A stretch of 51,418 bases of DNA from JBFWML01 sp050251635 (GTDB lineage Bacteria > Campylobacterota > Campylobacteria > Campylobacterales > SZUA-545), in assembly GCA_050251635.1 (NCBI GenBank), contig JBFWML010000011.1:1-51418 (forward strand), written 5' to 3'. A program made the translations under genes and the position numbers. The notes beneath the pieces are model-generated. The model saw nothing but the letters and a program-made list of their open reading frames with translations. It did no database searches and had not been told where the DNA came from. Of this stretch, positions 8,273-15,857 are shown piece by piece (position 1 is the first letter of the stretch; each line of letters starts with the position of its first letter).

Positions 8273-9114
8273 TTGAATCGCTCTTTGGCGGGTCAACTCA
8301 GATAATCAACATTCTGGGTGGGATCGGTTTCTTCGCGGTGGTAGTCATCACCGCATATGTCTTCTGGCTTTATATGAAGCAGATGAAAGAACACAAAGGC
8401 GGCGGCGAGCTGGACGAAGGCGAATGGGACGGGATTAAAGAGTATAAAAACCCCCTGCCTATCGGCTGGGCCGTCACCTTTGCAGGCTTGATGGTTTGGG
8501 CAATCTGGTACTGGTTTATCGGATACCCCCTCAACGCCTACAGCCAAATCGGCGAATGGAACCAGGAGACTAAAGAGTACCTGAGCAAGTTCGAAAACAA
8601 GTGGCACAACGCCGATCAGGCAACCTTGGTCGCCATGGGCGAAAGCGTCTACTTGGCTCAGTGCTCCCAGTGTCACGGCAACACCGCTGACGGTCTGGGT
8701 GGCCGCGCGGCGGATCTGACCGCTTACGGCAAAGCCGCCCATATCGAAGAGGTTGTCAAAAACGGCTCTAAGGGCATGGGCTTCCCCGGCGGCGAAATGC
8801 CTGCGGGCCTGATGGCTGACGCTAAAGAGATCGCCACCGTTGCAAAATATGTCGCAAACGGCATGAGCGGCGAAGGTAAAGAGCTTTACAACGCCAACTG
8901 CGCCTCCTGCCACGGCGAAGACGGCAAAGGCATGTTCGGCAGCTTCCCCAACCTCGTCAAAGCTGACGGCGGTTACGGCTCTGTTGCTTATGGTGTAGCC
9001 ACCGTTAAAGCGGGCAAAAAAGGTCATATCGGCCACATGCCAGCGTTTGAGAAGGCGGGCGTTCTGACCGACGTTCAGTACGAAGCCGTGCTCAACTACA
9101 TTCTTTCACTCTAA
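8269..9114 (+). CDS. ccoP: cbb3-type cytochrome c oxidase subunit III (di-haem)
   Basis: This is a 281-residue protein with two N-terminal membrane helices (about 14-36 and 65-84) and two cytochrome c domains with CSQCH (132-136) and CASCH (211-215). Met residues in GFPGGEMPAG and GHIGHMPAF fit as sixth ligands. CcoP accepts electrons from soluble cytochrome c and passes them to CcoO. The extended linker and second helix match the longer CcoP form. It is coupled to ccoQ by a 4-base overlap. Confidence 0.97.
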   Translation: MIESLFGGSTQIINILGGIGFFAVVVITAYVFWLYMKQMKEHKGGGELDEGEWDGIKEYKNPLPIGWAVTFAGLMVWAIWYWFIGYPLNAYSQIGEWNQETKEYLSKFENKWHNADQATLVAMGESVYLAQCSQCHGNTADGLGGRAADLTAYGKAAHIEEVVKNGSKGMGFPGGEMPAGLMADAKEIATVAKYVANGMSGEGKELYNANCASCHGEDGKGMFGSFPNLVKADGGYGSVAYGVATVKAGKKGHIGHMPAFEKAGVLTDVQYEAVLNYILSL

Positions 9115-9126
9115 GAAGGAGGGATC

Positions 9127-9387
9127 ATGAACGGCGAAAATACCGGAAGCATGTTCGGACTCCACGGTATCAGCGGCATGCTGATCGCGGTTGTATTGCT
9201 GCTGTCCATCGTGGCTTTCCTGACCACCCTGAGCGTAATGACTCAGCAGGCCAACGCAAGCAACCCCTATGTCGTCACCGGCAGCGCGGTAGCCAACCCG
9301 CAAAGCCGCGAAGATGTCTATGCCAACCTTAAAGAGGTGGGCATGATCGACGCGAGTGCAAAAGCACGCGTTCAAGATGCAAAGTAA
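9127..9387 (+). CDS. DUF4006 family membrane protein of the cbb3 operon
   Basis: This is an 86-residue protein with one membrane helix (about residues 15-38, after FGLHGISGMLI) and a hydrophilic tail. The N-terminal FGLHGISGMLIA segment matches what I know of DUF4006 proteins, which are found directly after ccoP in Campylobacterota. The function is unknown; the fixed position suggests a subunit or assembly factor of the oxidase. A Shine-Dalgarno sequence (AAGGAGGG) precedes the ATG at 9127. Confidence 0.8.
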   Translation: MNGENTGSMFGLHGISGMLIAVVLLLSIVAFLTTLSVMTQQANASNPYVVTGSAVANPQSREDVYANLKEVGMIDASAKARVQDAK

Positions 9388-9397
9388 GGGAGTAACA

Positions 9398-9496
9398 ATG
9401 GACAAAATGGAACTTACTTTGACCGTGTTGCTGGTTATTCTGGCAGCGATTACCCTTTGGTCCGTGACCATCGGCGGCGCTTCCTACATCGGCTAA
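9398..9496 (+). CDS. 32-residue single-helix microprotein at the end of the cbb3 operon
   Basis: ATG at 9398, preceded by AAGGGA (9386-9391), opens a 33-codon frame ending in TAA at 9494-9496. The peptide begins MDKMELTLTVLLVILAAITL and ends in GGASYIG, so almost the whole chain is one membrane helix. It starts 10 bases after the DUF4006 gene and is followed at once by an intrinsic terminator, so it belongs to the operon. Size and topology recall CcoM, the small single-helix subunit of the P. stutzeri cbb3 oxidase, but I see no sequence identity that proves homology. The ribosome site, the position between gene and terminator, and the clean helix make a random frame unlikely. Confidence 0.65.
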   Translation: MDKMELTLTVLLVILAAITLWSVTIGGASYIG

Positions 9497-9504
9497 CGCC
9501 CTTT

Positions 9505-9532
9505 GCCGGAGCCTTCGGGCTCCCGGCTTTTT
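9505..9532 (+). terminator. Intrinsic terminator of the cbb3 operon
   Basis: GCCGG-AGCC, loop TTCG, GGCT-C-CCGGC (9505-9527) forms a GC-rich hairpin with one bulged C, followed by TTTTT and a pyrimidine-rich run. It lies 8 bases after the microprotein stop and separates the oxidase genes from the next transcription unit. Confidence 0.8.
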
Positions 9533-9563
9533 CTTCCTTACGCCCCTCTTATCCTTCCCGCGC

Positions 9564-9569
9564 TAAAAT
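9564..9569 (+). promoter_or_regulatory. Possible -10 element for the TPM-fixH-addBA-ccoI unit
   Basis: TAAAAT, in the context GCTAAAATCC, lies 32 bases before the ATG at 9602 and downstream of the terminator, so a new promoter is expected here. No clear -35 is seen. The assignment is tentative. Confidence 0.35.
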
Positions 9570-9601
9570 CCCCGCTCTTGACCTTCAAAGACGGGAACAC
9601 C

Positions 9602-10195
9602 ATGAAAAAACTGCTTCTATCTCTTTTGCTGGCAACGCTTGGCCTTGCTGCGCAACCCGGAAACTTTGTGCTCCACAACGAAGAGGTAATCCTCGCCAAG
9701 ACGGCCGGCAAGATCAATGAAATGTGCGGCGAACTCCACGCCAAAACACAGATTGCGGTCTATCTCTCCGCCATCGCCAAACTGCCGGAAAACGAAACAA
9801 TCACCCAATACCAAGAGCGCATCGCCGCCACATTGAGCGCGCCCTATGTGCTCGTCTCCATCAGCCGGCTCGATCGTCAAATCGAACTGACCACCTCTTC
9901 AGACCTTGCCGGGCGTATCGATAAAAACGAGGTGCTCGACGACTACATTATTCCCCTGCTGGTGGAGATGCGCAAAGATCTCAGCCCCCAACAGCAGATG
10001 AGCGCAGGACTGCTCAACGGTGTCGCCTTTGTCACCGACACCCTTGCCGAACAGGAGGGCATTATCCTCACCAGCTCGATCGGTAATGAGAGTAAAGACT
10101 TCTACGAAGGACTGATGTGGGTTATCAAGGCGATGATTCTGCTGACGATCATCGGCTTTTTTATCGCTTGGCGGCGCAGCAAACAAGGGGCCTAG
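9602..10195 (+). CDS. Exported, membrane-anchored TPM-domain-like protein
   Basis: This is a 197-residue protein with a signal peptide (MKKLLLSLLLATLGLAA), a periplasmic domain of about 150 residues and a C-terminal membrane helix (about 172-191) ending in Arg/Lys. The periplasmic part (ILAKTAGKINEMCGEL..., ISRLDRQIELTTSSDLA..., IDKNEVLDDYIIPLL) follows the pattern of TPM (YgcG-like) domains. The role is unknown; TPM proteins are linked to membrane protein quality control and photosystem repair in other organisms. It stands one base before fixH in a unit with cbb3 maturation genes, so a part in oxidase assembly is possible but inferred. The start at 9602 is chosen for the signal peptide. Confidence 0.65.
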   Translation: MKKLLLSLLLATLGLAAQPGNFVLHNEEVILAKTAGKINEMCGELHAKTQIAVYLSAIAKLPENETITQYQERIAATLSAPYVLVSISRLDRQIELTTSSDLAGRIDKNEVLDDYIIPLLVEMRKDLSPQQQMSAGLLNGVAFVTDTLAEQEGIILTSSIGNESKDFYEGLMWVIKAMILLTIIGFFIAWRRSKQGA

Positions 10196-10196
10196 G

Positions 10197-10754
10197 ATGC
10201 AGCTCAACCGTCATACCGTCTGGCCCATCTCCATTGTGGGCGCCCTGATTGTCATGTTTGTGCTGCTTACCACGCTTTTGCAGCTTTCGCGCACGGTCTA
10301 TCCGGTCAATATGGACATGCGTTATATGCAGGGCTACCATCAGGTCGATAAATCCTATGACCAAATCGTCGCCGATCAGCAGCGCTTCGATGCCGCCTAC
10401 AGGGCAACGCTCATCACCCACCGCCACTCTGAAACACCCATCGAAGTACCCCACTTCCGCTACGGGATTCAGCAGTATGAACACGGCCTGACGCTGGGCA
10501 AAAACCACTTCTATCTGCAGCTTCACAACCATGCCGCGCAGCCCGTCAAGGATGCGCAGGTCAGCGCCCTTGTCAGCCGCTACGACACCGACGAATTCGA
10601 TCAGACGCTTCAGGGCCGCTACGATGAAAAAGAGCAGCGGTACGTCTTCGGTCCGGCACTGATTGACCACGAGGGCCGCTACAAGGTGATCGTCCGCATC
10701 CAAAGCGCCGACGGCCTGACCGGCTATGTGGAAAAAGGTGTCTTTGCCCGCTAA
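10197..10754 (+). CDS. FixH family protein, cbb3 oxidase assembly
   Basis: This is a 185-residue protein with an N-terminal membrane helix (about residues 9-30) and a periplasmic beta-rich domain with the FixH-type pattern (ISHRH-like basic/His-rich region, YRFGIQQ-like and later VSALVSR). FixH/CcoH interacts with the oxidase and takes part in its maturation. It starts one base after the TPM-like gene and overlaps the addB frame by 29 bases. Its presence upstream of addBA and ccoI makes a split fixGHIS-like set: fixH here, ccoI at 15854 and ccoS at 19622. FixG is not in the window. Confidence 0.75.
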   Translation: MQLNRHTVWPISIVGALIVMFVLLTTLLQLSRTVYPVNMDMRYMQGYHQVDKSYDQIVADQQRFDAAYRATLITHRHSETPIEVPHFRYGIQQYEHGLTLGKNHFYLQLHNHAAQPVKDAQVSALVSRYDTDEFDQTLQGRYDEKEQRYVFGPALIDHEGRYKVIVRIQSADGLTGYVEKGVFAR

Positions 10755-13101
10755 GGAGGCCGCCGGCCTCGACACGCACCTGCTGGTTGTCCCCACAGCC
10801 CGCGCGCGGCGGGAGTACTACCGCCACGCCCAGGGCCCCACACGCAAAATCTTGGCGATGGATGAGTTTGAGTCCCGTCTTGCCGTCGTTGCGGGACGCA
10901 CCTTTATCGACGAAACAACCCGGCTGCTGCTTTTACGGGAAGCAAGCCGGTTTGATGCCTACGAACAGCTGGGCATTCCCCGCGACTTTCTGGTTTTTTT
11001 AGAGCACGCCCCCTTTTTTCTGCGCTTTTTCGATGAGCTGGCCTACGAAGGCGTGCAGCCCGACGCGCTGCTTTCGGGCGACACCTACGCCGAATACGAC
11101 GAGCATATCGCCGTTTTAAAGACCCTGCAAGCACGTTACCGCGCCCTGCTCGATGCGCGCGGCTACGCCGATGCGGCCGTTTTGTGCGAAGGGTTTGAGA
11201 TCAACCGCCCGTGGCTTGAGCAGTTTGAGTCGATCGAAATCCATATCGAAGGGGCGCTCAGCCGCTTTGAGCACGCTCTGCTTCGGCGGGCCGCCGCCCT
11301 GCGCCCCTTAACGCTGCAGCTTCATCTGACCCCCTTTGATCAAAAAACCGCCGAAGCCTTCGCGCCGCTGCCGCTTAAAACCGGCCATCTGTACCGTCTC
11401 GATCTGGGCGCGCAAAAAATCGAGCAGGAGACGCCGCTGGCCGGGCCCAAGGGTTACCGCGTTTACGCCGTCAAGGAGCGACTGGCTCAGGCCGCCGCCG
11501 TGCAGCAGGCGGTTTTTGAACTGGCCGATCGCGGTTTTGACCCTGCGCGCATCGCCGTGGTGCTGCCCGATGAGAGCTTCGCCTCCGTTTTGCACCGCTT
11601 CGATCGCCACCGGATTTTTAACTTCGCCATGGGCTTTAGTCTCAAATTTGGCCCTTTTTACGCCCTGCTTTCGGCGCTGCACGAACGGTTAAAATCCACC
11701 GATCTGAGCGCCAGACTGCGTTTTGAACGGCTTTGTAAAACCCGCGAAACCCTTGCCTCGGTAAGCGCTCCGTTTTTTGAACAACCCAAACGGCGCCCGT
11801 CCAAGGAGCTGCTTGGATGGCTTCAGCCGCTCTGTGCGCTGGCGGACGAAACGGAACTGCCCAAGGTTCAAGAGGCACTTTTTACCCTTGAAAACATCCT
11901 GCAAGAGCCTGAAAACCTCACTCCGGCCGAGCTGCTTCATCTGTTCATGGAGCAGGTCGGAAGCCAAAGTCTGGACGATGCCGGTTCGGGCGCGGTGACG
12001 GTGATGGGCGTGCTCGAAACCCGCGCAACCGCCTTCGATGCAGTGATCGTGGCGGACTTCAACGAAGGATTCGTCCCCAAAGAGAGCGTCAAAGATATGT
12101 TTCTCAGCGCTCAGGTTCGCGCAAGTGCCGGTCTGCCCACCCGCACCGATCGGGCCGATCTGCAGCGTTCGCTGTATTGGCGGCTTTTTGCGGCGGCCAA
12201 GGAGCGCATCATCTTTTGCGTCCAAAACGACGCGGTCAAACCCAGCCGTTTCTTGGCGGAACTGGGCATCCAAGCGCCGCCCGAGCCCTTCAATCCCGAA
12301 GCATCGCTGCTCTTTACCCCTAAGCCGCTCACGCAAGTCCGGGACGAAAGCGCGATCGAGCTGGAAATCGACCTCAGCCAAAAACCCCTTTCGGCTTCGA
12401 TGTTTAAAAGCTACCTCACCTGCAAACGGCAGTTTTACCACCGCTACATCGAACGACTCAAAGACCAAAGCGTGCTCAACGAACCGCAAACCGCCCAGTC
12501 GATCGGCACCTGTTTGCACGCCGCGCTGGCCGAAGGGTATCAAGCCTCCGGCGATATTCCGGCAATCAAGCGGCGGGTTTTAGAAAGTCTGCGCGCCCAA
12601 ACCGCCGGCGATGCGCGGCTGGCCTTCGAGGCGCAATTGTGGCAACGGCGGCTGGAGGCTTTTTTTGAGCGCGAAAGCGTCCGTGCGGCGCAGGGGTGGC
12701 GGCCTTTGTTTTTGGAGGAGAACTTCACCGCGCCCTACGGCGGTCTGCTGCTCAACGGCCGCGTCGATCGCGTCGATCGCAACGAAGCGGGCGAACTGTG
12801 CGTGCTCGATTACAAAAGCGGCGCCCTCGCCCCCGTAAAAAACCCCGAAAAACAGAAAGATTTTCAACTGCTCTTTTACCGTCTTCTGCTGCAAGCGCAG
12901 GGCCACGACGATCCGGCGGCGGCCTACTACGAACTGCAAAGCGGCGAGCTTCACTACCTTGAAGAGCCCGAAACCCACCAAAGCGTGCTCGATGCCCGCC
13001 TGAGTCAGTACAAAGCGCCCCATCAGCGCTTTGACCGGTGCGAAAGCCGCGCGCCGTGCCGCTTTTGCGAATTTAAACTGCTGTGCGATCGGGCGGTGTG
13101 A
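10726..13101 (+). CDS. addB: AddB-type nuclease/helicase-like subunit (PD-(D/E)XK, Fe-S)
   Basis: This is a 791-residue protein with an inactivated helicase-like N-terminus and a RecB-type nuclease at the C-terminus. The nuclease core is VLDYKSG (Asp695, Lys697). Cys566 (in YLTCKRQFYHRY) and Cys778, Cys781 and Cys787 fit the 4Fe-4S cluster that surrounds AddB nuclease domains. There is no Walker A at the N-terminus (VVPTARARREYY instead), as in shortened epsilonproteobacterial AddB proteins. With AddA it processes double-strand breaks for RecA loading. The ATG at 10726 lies inside fixH; GTG 10738 is an alternative start. The stop overlaps addA by one base (TGATG). Confidence 0.85.
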   Translation: MWKKVSLPAKEAAGLDTHLLVVPTARARREYYRHAQGPTRKILAMDEFESRLAVVAGRTFIDETTRLLLLREASRFDAYEQLGIPRDFLVFLEHAPFFLRFFDELAYEGVQPDALLSGDTYAEYDEHIAVLKTLQARYRALLDARGYADAAVLCEGFEINRPWLEQFESIEIHIEGALSRFEHALLRRAAALRPLTLQLHLTPFDQKTAEAFAPLPLKTGHLYRLDLGAQKIEQETPLAGPKGYRVYAVKERLAQAAAVQQAVFELADRGFDPARIAVVLPDESFASVLHRFDRHRIFNFAMGFSLKFGPFYALLSALHERLKSTDLSARLRFERLCKTRETLASVSAPFFEQPKRRPSKELLGWLQPLCALADETELPKVQEALFTLENILQEPENLTPAELLHLFMEQVGSQSLDDAGSGAVTVMGVLETRATAFDAVIVADFNEGFVPKESVKDMFLSAQVRASAGLPTRTDRADLQRSLYWRLFAAAKERIIFCVQNDAVKPSRFLAELGIQAPPEPFNPEASLLFTPKPLTQVRDESAIELEIDLSQKPLSASMFKSYLTCKRQFYHRYIERLKDQSVLNEPQTAQSIGTCLHAALAEGYQASGDIPAIKRRVLESLRAQTAGDARLAFEAQLWQRRLEAFFERESVRAAQGWRPLFLEENFTAPYGGLLLNGRVDRVDRNEAGELCVLDYKSGALAPVKNPEKQKDFQLLFYRLLLQAQGHDDPAAAYYELQSGELHYLEEPETHQSVLDARLSQYKAPHQRFDRCESRAPCRFCEFKLLCDRAV

Positions 13102-15857
13102 TGCGCTTTGAACCCTACCTCGCCTGCGAAGCCAGCGCCGGAAGCGGAAAAACCTGGCAGCTGAGCCTGCGCTACGCGGCGCTGCTCCTCATGGACACGC
13201 CCGCCGAACGGATTTTGTGCCTGACCTTTACCAACAAGGCCGCCGCCGAGATGCTCGAACGCATCAGCGAGCTGCTCGACCGGCTCGGCGACGCCCGCCA
13301 TCAAGAGCAGCGCAAAATCCTCTGCGGCTGGCTCCAGATAAGCGAAACGGCGCTGCTTGACAAGCTGCCCCAAACCCGCAGCGGCTTTCTGCGCGCCCGC
13401 CACCGCATTATGACGATCGACGCGTTTTTCAACCAGATTCTTAGGCAGTTCGCCCTCCATTCGGGGCTTTCTCCGCTCTTTGAGATTGGCCCGACCGATC
13501 AAAAACTGCTGATCGACGCGTTTTTAAAAGCGCTAGAGCGGCAAAACCTGCTCGAAGACCTGCGCGCGCTGTGTCTGGAGCAGCACCGCACCCTCGAATC
13601 GCTCTACGAAGAGTTTGCCCGGCTTTACGCGCAGGAGGCGGAGATTGAACGCTTCAACTTCGCGCCCCAGCCCCCTGCCCTTTTGCACCGGCTTGAGGCC
13701 GAAGCGATGGCCGCCTTCGAAGCGGTGGGCGCCTTTATCCGCGACTGCAGCGCCGCCAGCGCGACCGCTCAAAATCTCGTGCGGGCGCAAAACATCCGGG
13801 AGGCGGCCGCCAAAACCTGGCTCCAGCGTGATCGTCTGGAGGAGTACACCTATTTTAAAAAGTGCTACCGGCCGCCGATGGACGACGCCTTTGCGCAGTT
13901 CAAACAGGCGCTAAAGGCGTGGTTTGCGGCCTCGGAAACGCAGGCGCTTGCGCGCATTTGCCGCCTGTACGCCTGCTTTGAACAGAGCCTGTCGGATTTT
14001 AAAAAACAGGCCCGCAAGCTCGACTTTGCCGATGTGACGCACCTGACCTACAAGCTGCTGACCCAGGGCGTGGAGGGGGATTTTTTCTACTTCAAGCTCG
14101 ACGGGCGCATCGAACACCTACTGATCGACGAATTTCAGGACACCTCGACGGTGCAGTTTGAGATATTGCGGCCGCTGATCGAAGAGTTCACCTCCGGCAT
14201 GGGCACCCCCGCCAAAGCATCGATCAAGAGCTTTTTTTACGTGGGCGACGCCAAGCAGTCGATCTACCGCTTCCGTGGCGGAAACCCTCACCTTTTTGCC
14301 GCGGTGCAGCGCAACTACGCCAATATCCGCCGCCAGACACTGGCAGTCAACTTCCGCAGCCTGCAGATGCCGGTGGATTTCGTCAACCGGGTTTTTGAGG
14401 GCAAAATCGACGGTTTTGTTCCCCAGAAAGCCCACCGCAGCGAAACGGGCTTTGTCAAAACCCGGCAGGCCGAGGAGCCATTGGAAGCGGCGGTTCAAAC
14501 CGTTACCGAACTGCTTTCATCGGGCATCGAGGCGGACAAAATCGCTCTGCTGACCTTTACCAACGACGACGGACAGGCGGCGGCCGAAGCCTTGCTGCAG
14601 GCCCATCCGGGCTTAAGCGTCACCACCGAAACAACCCAGCTGCTCATCAACCAAAAAGCGGTGCGCGCGGTGATCGAAGGGGTGAAATATCTCTACTTCA
14701 AAGAAAACCTGCAGCTGGCCAACTTCAACGCCCTGCGCGGCGCGCCCCTTGACGAAGCGGGGTTTGAGGGGCTTGAACCGCTGCTGAATGAGCCGCCGCT
14801 CACCCTTGCGGCCGCGCTGATCGAGCGCTTTGGACTGTACGAACCCGGCGGCGGCGATCTGCTGCGCTTTTTGGAGTGGGTGGCCACCCTAAGCGATGTT
14901 GAGTCGCTGATTTTCGGCTACGAAAGCCTGACCCAAAACGCCGCCGGCGGCGAACGGCGCGGAGTGACGATTCTGACGGTGCACAAGTCCAAGGGGCTGG
15001 AGTTTGAGCACACCCTTGTGCTCGATCGCCTCGGCCGCCGCCAAAGCTCCGGCGGCAAGCTGATATTCGATCACGAGGGGGTTTTCCTAAGGGGTCTGGC
15101 CTGGCGGCAAAAGGGCCGCGAAGCGGTGGATGAGCGCTACCGCGAGCTTATCGAGTCCCAAAGGGCCGAAGCGGCGCTCGATCAGCTCAACACGCTCTAT
15201 GTCGCCCTCACCCGCGCGCGCGATTCGCTCTATGTTTTTTACAAACCCTCCGGCTCGGATTTCGAGCCGCTGGAACTGACCGAGGGCGAATGGGGCCGTC
15301 CGCCCGTAGCTGCGCAAGAAAGCCGCCCCCAAACCCCGCAGCCGCAACCGTCCGCGTTCAACGCCCGGCCCCTGGGCCGCCAAAGCGGCGTGCTTAAAAC
15401 CGCGCAGGCGGCCGGAACCGATCTGGGGGCGCAACGCTTCGGGCTGGCCCTGCACCACGCGCTCGAAACCCTGGGCGGCTTCGATCCTGCGGGGTTGAGC
15501 CTTGCAATTGAAGGGGCGCGCAACCGCTACGGACGGGACACCGACATCGGCGCGCTCAAGGGGAAAATCGCGCCGCTGCTTGTGCATGAGCCCTTTTTGG
15601 CTCTGGTGGCCCAAGGGGCGTTTTTGAAGGAGGCGCCGCTGATCGCGGGCGATGAGGCGGTGCGTCTTGATCTGTTGATCGATACGCCTTCGGGATGGAT
15701 TGTGGTCGATTACAAAAGCGGCGGCGCGTCGCCGGAACACCACGAGCAGGTGCGGCGCTATCTGGCTCTGCTCAAGCAGACGACCGGGCGCGGCGGAAGC
15801 GGTTATATCGCCTACTTAGGGCACAATACGCGCCTTGTAAAAGTGGAGATGCCATGA
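13101..15857 (+). CDS. addA: AddA-type UvrD-family helicase/nuclease
   Basis: This is a 918-residue protein. Walker A EASAGSGKT is at residues 10-18, motif Ia is LTFTNKAA, Walker B LIDEFQDT has Asp343/Glu344, and motifs VGDAKQSIYRFRGG, TVHKSKGLEF and YVALTRARDSLYV follow in order. The C-terminal nuclease domain ends in VVDYKSG (Asp870). This is the ATP-driven translocase with one of the two nuclease sites of the AddAB break-repair enzyme. The start ATG at 13101 overlaps the addB stop by one base, and the stop overlaps the ccoI ATG (ATGA). The mixture of repair and respiratory maturation genes in one unit is probably an accident of operon packing. Confidence 0.92.
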   Translation: MRFEPYLACEASAGSGKTWQLSLRYAALLLMDTPAERILCLTFTNKAAAEMLERISELLDRLGDARHQEQRKILCGWLQISETALLDKLPQTRSGFLRARHRIMTIDAFFNQILRQFALHSGLSPLFEIGPTDQKLLIDAFLKALERQNLLEDLRALCLEQHRTLESLYEEFARLYAQEAEIERFNFAPQPPALLHRLEAEAMAAFEAVGAFIRDCSAASATAQNLVRAQNIREAAAKTWLQRDRLEEYTYFKKCYRPPMDDAFAQFKQALKAWFAASETQALARICRLYACFEQSLSDFKKQARKLDFADVTHLTYKLLTQGVEGDFFYFKLDGRIEHLLIDEFQDTSTVQFEILRPLIEEFTSGMGTPAKASIKSFFYVGDAKQSIYRFRGGNPHLFAAVQRNYANIRRQTLAVNFRSLQMPVDFVNRVFEGKIDGFVPQKAHRSETGFVKTRQAEEPLEAAVQTVTELLSSGIEADKIALLTFTNDDGQAAAEALLQAHPGLSVTTETTQLLINQKAVRAVIEGVKYLYFKENLQLANFNALRGAPLDEAGFEGLEPLLNEPPLTLAAALIERFGLYEPGGGDLLRFLEWVATLSDVESLIFGYESLTQNAAGGERRGVTILTVHKSKGLEFEHTLVLDRLGRRQSSGGKLIFDHEGVFLRGLAWRQKGREAVDERYRELIESQRAEAALDQLNTLYVALTRARDSLYVFYKPSGSDFEPLELTEGEWGRPPVAAQESRPQTPQPQPSAFNARPLGRQSGVLKTAQAAGTDLGAQRFGLALHHALETLGGFDPAGLSLAIEGARNRYGRDTDIGALKGKIAPLLVHEPFLALVAQGAFLKEAPLIAGDEAVRLDLLIDTPSGWIVVDYKSGGASPEHHEQVRRYLALLKQTTGRGGSGYIAYLGHNTRLVKVEMP

